Both the position numbers and the translations under genes were made by a program. From assembly GCF_028389875.1 (NCBI RefSeq), contig NC_084663.1:214668876-214732875 (forward strand): a DNA stretch of 64,000 bases, written 5' to 3'. This DNA is from Rhea pennata (Eukaryota > Chordata > Aves > Rheiformes > Rheidae). Shown one piece after another: positions 18,313 to 32,400 of this stretch. Position 1 is the first letter of the stretch. Each line of letters begins with the position of its first letter. The notes below the pieces were generated by a model. That model worked only from the letters and a program-made list of their open reading frames with translations. It was not told the origin of the DNA and did no database searches.

Positions 18313-19080
18313 CAGCAAACCCCCAGACTGACGCTTCGCGTTCACCAGCGGAGGCTCTCGGCGACGCTTTGGGCCCTTGCGCACCTCCGCGGCTCGACTT
18401 TGGAAGACATTGACATTTTTCCCGGCGCCGAGCGCCCCGGGAAAGCTCCGGCAGCGCCGCGGCCCGGCCCGAGCGGCTCGCGCGGCGCCGGAAAGTGTGT
18501 GTGTGGGGGGAGGGGGGTGCTCGCACGGAGAATTTTTGCAATTTTGCCCATTTTTTCAGGAAAAAATACCCCCAAAACCAGCATAAACCACCAAAAAAAA
18601 AAAAAAAATTTAACCCTGGGCTTGCCCATAGCTGCCAGCTCTTAACTATCCTGCTGATTCAGGGCAGCAAAACAACCTTCCTTAACCACCTCCTCCCTCC
18701 CCGCCCCCCAAAAAAGAAAAACTTAAATAACACTTCATGATTTAAACAAAAAATAATAATAATAAAAAAAAAATTAAGCACTTAAATTACATCTGGGACC
18801 TGCCAAAAAAAAAAGGGCTTTGCTAGGTTATTCGTATCGCCCGTAAAATATGGGCGCGTGGGGCCCCGGCCGGTTTATTTTTCCTTATAACAAGTTTTTC
18901 CCACCCTGGCCCCCTTTGCCAGGAAGCTTCGTCTTCGCACGCCGTTAGGTAAACCGACGCTTTCCACCCCAAAGCTGGCGGCTTTTCCCCCTCTTTTTAC
19001 TTTTTCTTTTTTAGCGCTGAGCCCAAGGGCGCAGCGTCGGCGCGTCATTTCCACGGGAACCCGAGGCTTTTCGCGACAGC

Positions 19081-19097
19081 GGGGGGGGGGGGGGGGG
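19081..19097 (+). repeat. Homopolymer G run in presumed 3' UTR
   Basis: About 17 guanines are followed by an A run, and a T run of about 20 lies at 19141-19160. These are C, T and A runs in the FAM168A sense strand. Lengths may be affected by sequencing error. Confidence 0.85.
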
Positions 19098-20182
19098 AGG
19101 GAAAAAAAAAAGCATTCACCAGAGCGCTGAAATTCCAGTAATTTTTTTTTTTTTTTTTTTGATTTCTTTTTGCCCAGGTTTAATTTTGGTTGCTTCGGGG
19201 TTTTTTTTTCCTTTTTTTTTTCTCCCCTTGCAATTTTTCTTTCCCATAAAGCATAACACAGGCGAAAGCCTCGGCTCAGCCTTGGTGATGCACCGGGAGC
19301 CGCTGGATGCCACGTTTTGGGACCAAAAAAAAAATCAAATCAAAACCAAAAGCAAGCTTTTTTTTTTTTTCCCTCCTCTTCCTTTTTAGGGAGAAAAACA
19401 AAAATTAGAAGACGAAGGCCCTCCGGCCAGGGAGGCTTTTTATTGCTATCGCTTTGCCCTGCCCACGCCGGTGCCCGTTCGCTTACTCCTACAAAAAGAA
19501 GGGTTCAGGCGGTGAGACTCTATCACGACAGCTAGCTGGAAGACACCAATATTTTTTGTGTTTTTTTTTTTTTTGTTGTTGTTTTGTCCCCCCACCCCCC
19601 CCCCCCCCCCGGTAATACATTATGGAAGATTAAAACAATTTGCAACAAAACAGCCCCCCCCCCAACCCAACCTCGGGAGAAGCCGGCCCCTCCGTGCCCC
19701 GTGTCGCCCGCCGCCACCGTGGGGGCAAAAAAATACGGGGGAAAACCAAGGATAAAAAATAATTTAAAAAAAAAAAAACCCACCCGGTAACGCAGCGAAC
19801 CCAGCTGGGGAGCGCGGGGGGCGCTTGGCGGAGCGGTGAAGGTGCTGAGCTGGAGACCGCCAGGAGCAAAGAGAGACTTTTGCTATTGCTCAGTGTCGGC
19901 GTTTGTGTTACACGATTTTCCGTGGGCCGGGGAAGGGAGAGAGGGAAGCGGGGGGAGGAGAAAAAAAAAAATGAGGCCGAAGATTAGAAAAAGCAGCTTT
20001 TACAAAACCCACTAAAGAATGCATAAAGTGACCCTTGCACTTCTGCCGTCGTCGTCTCGGTTTCCTCTCGTTCCGGCCGACGGCCGAGCCGCCGCCGTTC
20101 AGACTCGCGTCGCTGCCTCCGAGGACGGCCGCCGGATCTGCAGGAGAGCAAGCGCAGCGGGGAGGTGGGGGTTAGGAGCCGA

Positions 20183-20214
20183 GGTGGTGGTGGTGGTGGT
20201 GGTGGTGGTGGTGG
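20183..20214 (-). repeat. FAM168A: (CAC)n microsatellite in FAM168A 3' UTR
   Basis: Ten to eleven GTG units on the plus strand (CAC in the FAM168A transcript) lie about 80 bp after the stop codon. Confidence 0.92.
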
Positions 20215-20294
20215 GGAACCCCACGGGGCCCCCCGAGCCGAGGGCACGGAGCCAGCGGGATCCTTACGGCACTTACGGGAGCGGGCCAGCAGGT

Positions 20295-20407
20295 CTACCA
20301 GTGGGGCGGCACGTAGCTGTAGGCAGGGGTCCCTTGCGCCCGGTACGTGGGCACCGACACGGGATGGGCTCCGAGGGCCGTGTGCTGCGGCGTGGTCAGC
20401 AGCGTTC
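20295..20407 (-). CDS. FAM168A: FAM168A terminal coding exon
   Basis: It completes Gly and encodes [36 protein letters not shown], then TAG (stop codon at 20297-20295 on the minus strand). The acceptor is cttgcag (plus-strand ctgcaag at 20408-20414). The sequence is practically identical to mammalian FAM168A. Confidence 0.97.
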
Positions 20408-23400
20408 CTGCAAGGGCAAAGCCCCCGGCGGCACGGTCAGCGCCCTGCCCGACTCGCCCTCTCGCCGACGGCGGCGCGAGCGCCCGGCGCTGACCCGCCG
20501 CCCTGCCCTTCGCCGTGATCCCAAGCTTGCGAGTGCCAGACCGGGACGAGCGCAGGGCGTTGCACCTCCTAATTTCTTAGGGGAACTTGCAGACTTCCTA
20601 ATGCCACAGCTGCCCCTCGCTGCATCACCGCCTGTTATCAATTAATCAAATTTTCCCAGGATTTAACTAGCCCTGCCCATAAAACATGCAGCATTTGGGA
20701 ATCACACATAAGCCAAGGCTGCTGTCCACTTTGTCCAGGCATCATCTAACATGCACAGCAAGACCCAAAGCATCTTCAAAGAGGACCCCAGGGATAAAAC
20801 CGGCCATCTTACCTGCTGACATGGCCATGGTGGTGCCGGCGACCATGCCCATGGCCACGCCGTTGGTCCGGGGCGCGGCGACGGGCGCCGGATAGATGGC
20901 CGACGGGATGCTGTTGGGCTGCACCACGGTGGTGTGATGGATGACGTGGGGCTGGGCCGCATACACGGGCTGGGTGTAGTAAGCGCCCTGTTGGAGAGGA
21001 GGAGAAGACAGGGCCGTCTTGGTCGGCAAACAGTGAGCAGAAGCCCCGGCAGCAGCTTTATGCCGGCCAGTTGCCAGCTCAGGCACTCCAGGCTAAGGCC
21101 CGCTGTGATGGCCACTCCTGGCGACACAAGTCCTCAAGGTCTCCAGCTCCACTCCAGGAGCTACACTAAGGCTGGTAGGCATCCTGCCAGGTGCTGGTAT
21201 TAACCATTGCGGATGGGAAATCATTCAAGTTCTGCAAAAAACAGCTGGTTTTTTGCTCCTGGGCCTTCCCAAGACCAGGAGCACGTCCCAGCGTCTGTAG
21301 ACAAGGAGCAGTAAAGCCATGGCAGATCCCATCAGAAGCAGGTAAATAAGAGGCCCCCATGTGTAGGACCACAGGAGGGATCAGGACAACAGGAGCTGGA
21401 AGAAGATCCACATCTCAGACGGGTGAACCAGCTTTTGGGGGACAAATTCTGCTGTCTGGGCTTGCCAGGGTGAAATGGGATCTCAAGGCCCAGATCCTTT
21501 GGCTTGCAAAGAGGCAGAAGAAATGAAGACACAATGATTTTGGTCTGAGTCTCAGAGGTGGAAAGTGGAGAACGTCTGTGACAGACGAGGGAGCAGCGTC
21601 TCCTTGGGTTTCCAAAAGGAGACGGAGGAGCTCCAAATGGCAGGCGGCTGAGACCCCCAGGGATTTCCAAACGACCGGTGGGAGTAAAAGAAAGGGCCCA
21701 ACAGAAAAAGCTCCCTGGCTGAAATAATGGAAGACCTGAAACGCGAGCTGCGCAAGGGAGAGGACTGCCGCACCAGGACGGGCAGGGACAGCGCCGTAGC
21801 CGTATCAAACCGAGACGGTCGGAAAGATTAGAGGGGTTTAAAACAATGAAGGGAGATTTTATCGCAGGTTCACGAAAGCCATTAGAGGACCTCTAAAGGT
21901 GCAGCTTACAAGGAGAACAGGTTACAGCTCAACTATCAAATTACTTCTTTCTTTCAGGAGCTAAAAAAGTTGCTCAGACAAATTTGACAGGCAGAAAAGG
22001 ATTTCCTCGGGCAATTTCCAGCAGCTGGAGCCACAGTGACCGAATCCAGGTGCTTTCTCAGCCCACCTCAGCTGCCACGAAACAACATCCCAGGTGGGGA
22101 ATAGTGCAAGCACAAGATGATCAGAAGACCTACCAACAGATCTATGTCCCTTGCAGGCTTTTAGGCTGTAAAACCTCTTATTTGCCCTTCCCCATGGAGC
22201 AGAGAGGAGCAAATGGTACCTCCACGTCCACCACCTGTCCTGCCTGCTGGTGGGTTGGGATGATATAGGGCTGCTGACTGAGCCAAACCTCCAGCTGGGG
22301 CAGGAAGAAGGCTTGTGCCTACCTTGCTTCACCAGGAGACAGAGGCACATCCCAGCCCAGCCCTACGCCCCGCCCCGGAGTACAGTCCCATGGGGAACGA
22401 GCACATGGGTACGTGCCCGGTGGCCCTTGGCCATGCCATGGAGTCCAGGAGCTTGATCAACCCTCCCTGGAGCCTTCTGCATTTGCTAAGACCTGCATTT
22501 CTAATGGTAGATGTATGCACCATGCACTGAGCAGCCAAGTCCCTGGGCTCGCCAATGCATCGAGCTGGCCACCGAGCCGCAAGGTGATGGGGCCATCAGG
22601 GACAGGGATACTGCCGTTGGCATCTGGGCCAGTCCCAAGGGATCAGGAGCAATGTCAGGAAGCAGCCTTCAAAGGGACAGCGATGTGTTTTGATGCAAAC
22701 AGAAGGAGAGGTGACAGCATGCAAAAACGGGATGATGCCCTAAGTCTCAGCAGGGCATGGGGGAGACCCTCTGGGAGGCTGCAGCTGCTCCGGGAGCTGT
22801 TTTGTGGACATAGGACCAAAGGGGATGGAAAAAGCCACGGGAAGTGTGGGGCCAGCTTGCTCCGAGCAGCTTGCGACCCACAGAAGGAAGGGCAGCCCAG
22901 GGATTTCCAGATGACACTGGCCGTACATTGAATGCACAAGTCCCCGTGGAGCACCGTGACATGGACACGCCACTGGCAGCAGGGGCAGGAGGCAGCTGCA
23001 GGACAAACGCAAAGCTAGTGAGATGCCACCAGCCACCAGCAGCAGGATGTTGGGCTCACCCAGGCTCACCTCACAGCCAGAGCAGCGTCTGCCCAGGGCA
23101 GGAGGCACCGCAGCACCTACCTGGGTGTACAGGTTCTGCTGGGGATAGGCACTTCTGATGGGGTACATGGCCGTTTGGTACGGATTCGGAGACGGAGAGT
23201 AGGGCGGAGGCGCGTTGTTGCTCTGGGTCGGTGGGACCTTGTATGGAGTCCCCGCGGTGTACCCTGGCAAAGACAAGAGCAGGGGTCTGAGCCGCATCCT
23301 CAGCCAATGGGCAAAAGCACGGAGGGCCTTAAATCACCAAAGACGGCAAAATCCACCCAACCGTGTACATCTGCTTTGCAAAAATTACAGAGCTTCCTCC

Positions 23401-26400
23401 CTTTCTGCTCCCCACCCCGAGCACCGATGGGAGCCGCTAAGCTGGCTGAGCCCCTGCCAAAGCCGCTGCTCCAAGGGTTGCTCTCTGTTAAGGGCCCCCC
23501 CAAAAAAGCTACTGAGTTCATGGGGAACAGGCCAAAAGACAGCATGCTTTTCCCAAAAACCCATATCCGTCCCAAACCGATAACCCAGAGGACAAGGTGG
23601 CCCCCATCGGCTGAACCGGCACCCGTTGGCCATGGGTCTCACTTGGCATTTCGGCTCCTGTTTGCATCTTGGAGCTGTTTGGCCAGAAGGACGTTGCGCT
23701 TCCAGGAAGACCCGCTGCTACCAGCTCATGAGACTTTCTTGCAACTCCCCCCAAATTTGCCTTTTTTTTGTTTGTTTGTTTTGTTTTTTTTGTTTAAGTG
23801 CCATTCCCGGAGGCACAAGATCCCCCTAAGCATCTCCGTTCTTCTTCTAGTGTCTTTCAAAGGTCTCTTTCCACCGCTGAGGAAAGCCAGGAGAAGATGC
23901 GCTCCCTCGGGAGCTCTGAGACCGCCCAGGTTATTTTAGGGAAGAGCCTGTATTTCCTATTTGTAAAGCCTCTTCCAAAGCCGCCGGGCGTGAAGGCTGC
24001 GGGAGAAACCTCCGCCGAGCAGGTTTTCTCGCGGCTCTCCCACCCGAGCTGCTTTTGAGTTTCGGCAAGTGCACGGATGCGGAGGCTGCCGGGGTGTGGG
24101 AAAGCTCCCTGTGTGCTGGATTTTGTCTTGGAGCTCTTTTTCTTTTTTCCTCCCTAGGCAAAGAGCGTTTTCCGAGCACAAAAACGGACGCGCGGGCTTG
24201 CGATAAACCGGAGAAGTCGCCTCCGGCAGACCCGAGCACTTTGCTGATGCTCAAGGGCCAACGCTCGGCCCCGAGAAGCGTGGGAAAGGCTATTGCCGGA
24301 GGAAGACAAGCTGGGCGAGGGGCACCCGAGCCAAAGGAAAGAATTAATTTGGGATGCTCGATCCGAAAGGCATCTGATTTTTCAGGAATTCAGCGCCATG
24401 ACTCATGTTTCATATATATTTCTATACTTCATGGTCCCAGCCTGTGTCCAACCTGTTAAATTCTTTTATTGCCCAGGCGAGGTGGCCACATCCCAAGTGC
24501 CACCTGGGAATGGTCCCCATTCTGCAACACTTGCCAAGCTGTGCCAGACCAAAACCGCACCAGCGGCTAGCCCAGTGACGTGCCTCCTGCCTTCTCCTGC
24601 AAGCAATGGAGCCCGCTTCCCTAGGGAAGAGCTCCCCACCCTTGTCCTGCAGAATCACAGAATGCTTGAGGTGGGAAGGGACCTCTGGAGATCATCTAGG
24701 CCAGCCCTCCTGCTCAAGCAGGGTCACCCACAGCATGTTAGACAGGATCACGTCCAGGCGGGCTTTGAGTATCTCCAGAGAAGGAGACTCCACAACCTCT
24801 CTGGGCAACCTGGTTCAGTGCTCTGTCACCTTCCCAGGAAAGAAGTTCTTCCTCATATTCAAGTGGAACTTCCAGTGTTTCAGTTTGAGCCTGCTTTACG
24901 GCGAGCTGTAACGAACACTGCGCCGGCTCCGCTCTGCCAGCTTGATTTAAGAGGTGAGAATTTCCCGGGGGTTCCTTGAAAATCCTCTTTTATTTTTTGA
25001 GTCCTCTCGATCACTTTTAAGGGAGAAATAATCTGCCTTCGTTTTTTCCTGCTCAATTAATACCATGAACAGGGCTCAGCTGGATATGTTCAGATTATGC
25101 CGAAACGCACCAGACAAAACCAACTGCAGAGCAGCAGCGCTGCAGGAGCGCCCTCGGTGCAGGGTGCTCAGCTAGCACGGGGGCTTCCTCGCCCTTCTCC
25201 ACTGCTCTTTTCCTCCTGTCAAGGAGAGCAAGGAGGGCCAGTGGTCTCCTTTTCACCCCCCTCGTTTGCATTTTTAGCAAATGCGTGCAGAAAGGACCAG
25301 GGACACTATCTTGTGATCAAAACGGAGAGAGAAATCCAGAGCGCTGCAGAATTTAACCCCTCAAAGGAGCTATAGTGTCAACTCCCACCAGGAAACACCT
25401 GCTGCCGAAGGTGACAGCTCTATGATGCCATGCAACGGAGCACCCCTGGGACCCGCAGCACCCCGGGACCCTCTGCCAGGGCTCAGCACTCGAGGAGGGT
25501 CTCACACCCACGTGCACGCCTGCTTGCACGCTCACATGCACGTGCAGAATCGCTCCGTCGCTTGCAAACGTACTGCTAAATCCATCCCAAATAACCCCCT
25601 TCCAAGCTACAGGAAAGTGGGGAGGCAAAACGGGGACAAAATAACCAGATAAAACCCCAGAAGCGAAGGTTTATTTACTGAATGCTGCAGAAGAAGCTTG
25701 GTAAGTTCTGTTCTCCGTCCCAGTGTCCACCGGGAGGTGGAAGGTGCCCTCGGTGGCACAGGAGGAGGACGTCTGCGGCCAGGCCTGCTTCATCAGAAGT
25801 GTGGCTTGAGTGGAGACAGAAAAGAGATGTTACACACAGCCAGCGCCCACGTGCCAATGTTGCCACCAAGCCACAACATCCTGCGGTCGCGTTGCATTTT
25901 AACCATCCTGCTGCCCTCTGCCTTTCCCCTCTCTTTTAAGGACAAACACCTGGAGGAATTTCATGCTGTGCTTCCTCTCCTGCTGCCTGCTCCTCAAGGA
26001 GCACTAACGTGTGGTGACCAGGCAGTTACCTACCCCAAATGACCACCTTTCTGAGCCAAGCGACCTGCCCGAGGATATCCATTTGGGGACACGGCCAGCT
26101 GGGATGGCTTCGAGGATATTCCTGGGGATCTGGGGCTTTTCAGCTTTCACAGCTTGGAGACGTGGCAGGTGCTGCAGATGGGCAAAGCACTGGTAGCTGT
26201 GACCACCCCATCGCACCGACATGGGAAACGTTGGAGAAACAGGTGGCAGGAACAGGGGTTTTGGACAGTCACTCTGTGATAACCAAATGCATCAGCAACA
26301 CATATCTAAGAAGGATGGCTGCTATCTCGCAAGGCTTCCTGGAGCATATGGAGTGGGGATGGCAGACCCCCAACGAAGACCTCAACCTGGAAGTAGCCCT

Positions 26401-29400
26401 CCAAGCTGGTGCCTCAAGAAACAGCCTAACAGATGCCCTTTTCTTTTTCCCCCCCTGAAACTATGATGCTCTCCTAACTTCTTGTTCCAGACTAGCCTCA
26501 AATTCTGGCAGCTGCTATCCGCCGCAGGCCGTGGCGTGTTTAACTCCCTTTTGGTGGAGTGCTTAAGCCCCTTGAAGGTAGGAGCCTTTGTTCAAACCCC
26601 ACGCCAGCTGCGGAGGTGCGGTTATTAGAGCTTGCTGCTCACCGGTTTTAACAAGTTGATCTATCTGTCATTATAAAAGAAATAAGCTCCAGGTTTTCTG
26701 CGTACTGCAATGCGTGTTTCGCAAACCCAGCTACTAAGGAAAGAAAGCCGAGTGAGGAGGGTTGATCGATCCTCGGCGAGAAGCTTAGTGATTAGACTTC
26801 ATTGCGAAGCTGTTGAGGGTAAAGGAGGTAAAACGAGGCAGCGGGTGGAATCAAAGAGAATAACCAATTTATTTCTTGTTTCAAGCTACTTTTTGTGAAC
26901 TCGGGAGCTAGACTGTTGACACACTCGCCATACGCCAAATTACTGAATTCCCCAAGACCTCCCGAGCTGAAGCACAAAATCACCATGCTTTACTTGTGCG
27001 TACTCTGAGCCGGGTATGTTCCTGGTTGATTTTATGAACTGGCAGTTTTAACGTAGCCTCTGTCGCTTTGCCCTATTCACATTTCTCTGGCTCCTGGAAG
27101 AGACAGCTGATTAGGGCTGTCTGCCCGCAATGTGCACCCAGAGCACAGCGGGAGGGTGAAGGTCAGGTTGTCCTCCTCCCACACTTGGGAATGTTAGGAA
27201 TGGGTAGAAATTCCCCATGAAGGCAAGAAAAGGATTTTGTGTCAGCCTTGTGAACTCAAGGGACTTCTGGAGAAAAGAAGAAAGACCTTTGGGCAAGAGA
27301 GACACAAAGGAGGCACGATGCATCAGCTGGGGACTTCTTCCCAGCAGCAGAAGCAGCCAAGCTCAGACCAAGCTGTCTAGGGCAGAAAGCCGGAGGAGAA
27401 GTCATGGCCTGCAGGAGAAGGATCTTGCACTCCTTACCCTCCCTATGGTCCCAGCTTTCTGGCCAAAGGAAACCACCTATGAAGATACTCAAAGGTTGCA
27501 CTTCATAACTCCTCTCCCCATGCAAGTTCCTACTGTCATACGGCAGGGCCACAGCCAGTTAGGTTGAGGGCCAAGAGACAGCCCACGAGACCTTCAGGAT
27601 AGAGTGGATTTGAGGGCCTGTTCCTTGCCCGTGCCTGATGGAGCTGTTGGAAGGCCAAGGAAGGAGCAGGCTGGATTAAGAGCTCTGCTGGGCTGCTTTA
27701 ACTCTGCAGGCCACGAGACTGGCCTCTCTGAGGACTCCACACTAAGGCCCATGAAGAGATTTTATGACTTTGTTGGGGCTTGTAAACCTTTTCACAGTCT
27801 AAAGGAAAGAGTAATTATGTTCTGAAACCCTCCAATGCTTCTGTGTCTGTTCAGACTCTTAATTAACTGTCTCTGAAGAAATAACTGTAAATCTAGAGCG
27901 CCACAGGGCTAGAAGTTGGGTGCGCAGGATGCTGCACGGCCAAGCAATTCAGGAAGCCAAGGAGGAATCAGCACTGATCCCACTTCCTACCGAAGGTCAA
28001 CGCACAGGCAGCAAGAGAAGCAAACGCAGAGGAGCACTGCTGCAGTTTTGCTAGCCCACCCACAGCTCCTGAGCCCACTCTGCTGGGATACAACTAGAGG
28101 AGCCTGGAGGACATCCAGCAGCACAACGACCATCAGCTGCAGAGAGAAGCTCACAGGCACAAGAGCCATGAGCTCCATGGTGCTGTGGGGACCTGGCTGG
28201 GACTGTGCTCTGCTGCTGGAGATATGGGGAAACGTGCTCCTTCTTTCTTACCTTCTTCAACAGAAAACTAGGAGGTTTGTGGGAAGGGAGAGATTCAGAG
28301 AGCAATTTTTCCTCCAGCTGAGGACTGGGTGTCTGATGAGATGATTTATTTAGATGTTATACGAATCCTTCCCCAGTGATTTATCTTCTCTACATTAGAT
28401 CTACCAGTCAAAACAATTTGGATCTGTGATGGCTGGAAGCTTGCAGCTCACAGCTGTGCACGTTCTTTACACTAAAGCACCGATCCTTGGAGAATCCATC
28501 ACGTAAACCTACACAAAAGGTGAACTCAGAGGCAGCTAGGAACAGTAATATCTCATGGTCCTTTGCAAGAGCTACAGCTGACAGAGGTGACAATCCAGTC
28601 ATGACTATTTCATATCATTTAAGTTCTATGTCCTGCCAGGATCTCCTGGACTGAGTTTAGCCTCTCATCTACACTAGTCATCGAAAAATAAAGAGCTCTT
28701 ACTACCTGTTGGATCCCTGGGAAATCACGCGCTGGGAAGCAGACAAGCAATCTGGTGTCTGCAGTGCTGGGACAGGCCTAACTCCCCTCACTCCTTGTGA
28801 GGAGCTCCAGCCAACATGCTAATGTTGAAGAGTTATTCAAAGTGGAAAGGAGAAGAGTATGAACCAGATGTGCCTGATGAAAATTCTGTGTATTAACCAG
28901 AGAACAGAATCCTACTTGACGAAGAAGGTGAAGAAAGGACTAAGCATATGACACAGTCCGTATATCTCTCGCTTCTCTCTGCCAACCTTACTTGTGATGG
29001 ATACAGCCTGGAGCATAGCACAAAGTTTGCTATAAGCTTAATTCCCTAGGGATTCCCATCACTGGGTGTCTGAGTGCCTCAAAATGAGGAGAGCTTTTCT
29101 TCTCAGAAAGTCTAGGAAGGCCTCAAGGCTCTCCAGGATATTCCCACCATCAGACTCCGGCCACCTACCTTCGGAGACCTATGGATTGCCCTAATGAGTT
29201 GGCAGGGAGAAGATGAGCATCTACAGATCGTGATTCAGAGCACTTAAAGAGAGAGAGGAGATCTACACTTTGCTTCCACAGAAGGAAATTTTCTCCGGGA
29301 AGGATCCAGAAAGAGGAAAGAAGAACACTTATAGCCATCATCCTGCGCCCCAGCAGGTCCACAGCAACCACACCGAGACACCTAATTTCCTAGGCTGATT

Positions 29401-32400
29401 TTAGAAATAGCCCTTCAGGTCAATAAGGGCACTGAAGCAATGGACATTAGGCATTATTCTCTACTGCATTATTAATAGCCACAGTTGAGGCATAAGCCAT
29501 TCGCCGTGCGAAGAGAGTGTGCCCTACTTTCAGGAAAATAAAAAGCATGTTTTAATGAAGGAAGTTTAAAACAAAGCAGCCATCTCAGGACGGCAGAATG
29601 CCTAGGAGGGAACGCAGCCAAGGATTAATGAAGAGATATATTATTTTTTTAAACAATCAGCATGCCCCATGTCTCTGCAGTAGAGTGATCTTAGGTGCTC
29701 ATTTTCACTTACTTGAAAGGAAATTTTACAGCAAAATTGGCCTAAATAGCCTGGTTTCCTGTGAGCGTCAGAGTTTGCAACGCTGGCATTTAGCGGTGAT
29801 CTTGCAACCCGCCTTGTGTCTCTCCCTCTAACAAACATTGAAAGATGCAACAGAAAAATCCCATGACAAGGCAGAACTCGGAGCCCTGCAGTTTCAGTGA
29901 ATCGGGGCTTTACCCCCCCGCCTCCGTAGGGCTCCCCGGGCAGAGCTTTGTAAGCGACGCTCCAGCTGGCTCTCATCTGTCCCTTGGAAAGAGCTGCTTT
30001 AAAATAAACTACTGGAGAATTTAACAGGCTTTTGGTTTTAAACCTGCTTCACTCAAAAATTAGTGACTTCAGTAAATACCTGACATGGAGTGAAGGAGAA
30101 ATCAAAACTGGCTCCAGCTACCAATTTCCTTTCCTTTTCCCCACATGGCTGGACCTAGAGGGACCGAGAGGACTTCTGGGCCTCTCCAAACGCCTCCTCA
30201 TATCTCATTAAGCTTTTCTGAGTGAGGCAATTACAGAGTCTGTGGCACTAAATCTTTTGACTTTCCATGTGAATTCCAGGGGCTTTCACCACCTTTCATG
30301 GGAACCATGAGGTCAACAGAAATCCAGAAGCACTGCCTCCTTCAGTGGGGCACCTACCTGGAGGGAGCTGCTCCGAGGAACACCTTCAAGGGTGACCACA
30401 AGAAGGTAATCAAGCTTGTACAGAACAGTTTCTTTCAAGACTGAGATATATTCCAGCACAGTTTGGGTTACATCCCAGCAAATCAACAGGTCACAAGCAA
30501 AAGATGCTCTTCCCTTTCCACCCTCCACTGCAAAGAGCCCGTTCACACGCTTCTCCTAGATGAGGAGACTCAGGTATCCGACTCGCTGAGGGAACCAGAG
30601 GAAACTCAGCCAATAAAACTGTTTTGCTGATTGCTTTTTTAATGATCCCTAAGGATTGCTGCCGGCACGCACAGCACCTTGCCCCAAGAGGCCTCGAAAT
30701 AAAGCCCCCTTGTCAGTCGATGGGCTGGTCTGGGAGCAGCAGCTCCGGAGATGCCGTCCGCAGTGGCACAGCTGCAGGCTTCACATCTAAGATAGCACAA
30801 CTACACTTCTGCCCTCAGTTTGCAGTTTCCAAAATGGCAGATTGTAAAAGCAACGCGGATTCTCTCCGGTTCCAAGTGCGTTTGAGGGACGACCTGACCC
30901 CCGACAGCACGTTCTTGGCCGCCGCTGGGCTATTTCCAGCCCGCTGTATGACAGCGACTGATTCGATTTGAGTCTTTGTACCGACACAGGCGACTGGTTT
31001 TAACTCCGCCACTGAACCACAGTATTACTTTAGCTCAATTCCATTTAACACAGCTGAGAACGCTACCCACTCTGTCACACGTACACGCCGACGGAATATT
31101 TTATCGAGCTCCTTTTGCACTAGCTGTCTCTCAAAAAATTCTTGATTTTCTCCTTTAAGTCTGCTTCCCTGTAGAGAAGTGACTGCTGCCAAGGGGGACG
31201 GTGCCAAGAGGTCCTGAGCACCCGAGCCCAGCAGTGGTTTCAGGAGTCACTGACGTGACATCGCGCCCAGGGCAGAATCCAGATTGTAAAAATACAATTC
31301 AATACAGATTTGCAGGGAAACGCAAGGAGAGGAGAAAAAAACCCTCTCGGTTTGAGGAAGGTCGGAGCCAGGGGCGCCTCCGTAGCCTTGGCTCTGCCCC
31401 ATGTGTCTCCACGCCGGAGCAAGCTGAAGGCTCTGGACCATGCCTCCTACAAGACACATCTCAAAATGCTGTGATATAAATTGCACTGATTTCAACACCT
31501 GCATGACTGTTCATGGGCAGGAGGGACATCTGTCTGCAGAAATAGCTGAGGTAAGAATCACAATTTTTAATCGTTGCCCTTTCCTAGCTGATCTAATGCT
31601 TAACTGTGTTATGTCGATGCATTATTATGTACAGGAAGATTTTTTGTTCTCAATGGAAAATGATCTGTCAGCTTTCTGGATTTTCTAGCTTTCCATTTTC
31701 CGATGTGGAAATTATTAAAAGTATTTTGAATAAAGCACAAACAGAAAAAAAAAAGAAATTTAAATGTCAAGACAGCTGTGAATGCTTTCCTGATTGCGCA
31801 TTAAGCTGCGCGACAAAAAGATCTGGCGAAGGGTGACAAAAATGATCAGAGGATTTTTATAGAAAGAAAGTCTGTAAAGATTAGGACTCCACTTCAGAAG
31901 GAAGAGTCCGGGGAGGGAACAAAAGGCTGAGTGGCACAAAGAAGATTGACCAGGGCTTTCATTTCCCTTTTCACATAATGCAAATCTAAGGCAACACTCA
32001 ATTATTTGCATTGCTCAAAAAAAAAATCAGTAACTCAAGCCTTAATTAATCTGCAGAATGGCCTGCTGCAAAGCATTGTAGCGATAAAACACAGTGAGAA
32101 TCAAAGCCGGGGAAGGTTAAGTTTATTTAATGAAAGAAAGAACACCCACAGTTATAGTAGCTGACACAAAGTCGGAAAAAATCAAAGTCTTCATATTCGA
32201 GTGCTTAAAAGAAGCGCTGACTAACAAGGTTTGGGGCAGATCATTCCCTAACGGACAGTCCCAAGGAAGTGGCTGACCTGGCCGTTTCTGGGGCAGTGAG
32301 AACCGCCCAGAGGGGCAGCTCGGCCCCGCTGGGGCAGCCGCCCCCCGGCTGGAGTCTCAGCCGAGGCAAGACCAACGCGCGTCCTTCAAAACACAAGTTC

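Larger units (their letters stand above)
18150..20294 (-). other. FAM168A: FAM168A 3' untranslated region (presumed)
   Basis: The sequence runs from the stop codon to an ATTAAA on the minus strand at 18162-18157. It is full of homopolymer A, T, G and C runs and a (CAC)n repeat. Other AATAAA signals on this strand lie at 19444-19439 and 18879-18874, so shorter ends are possible. The distal end is inferred from the signal next to a 17-A run (plus-strand T run 18132-18148). No other gene is visible in it. Confidence 0.6.
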
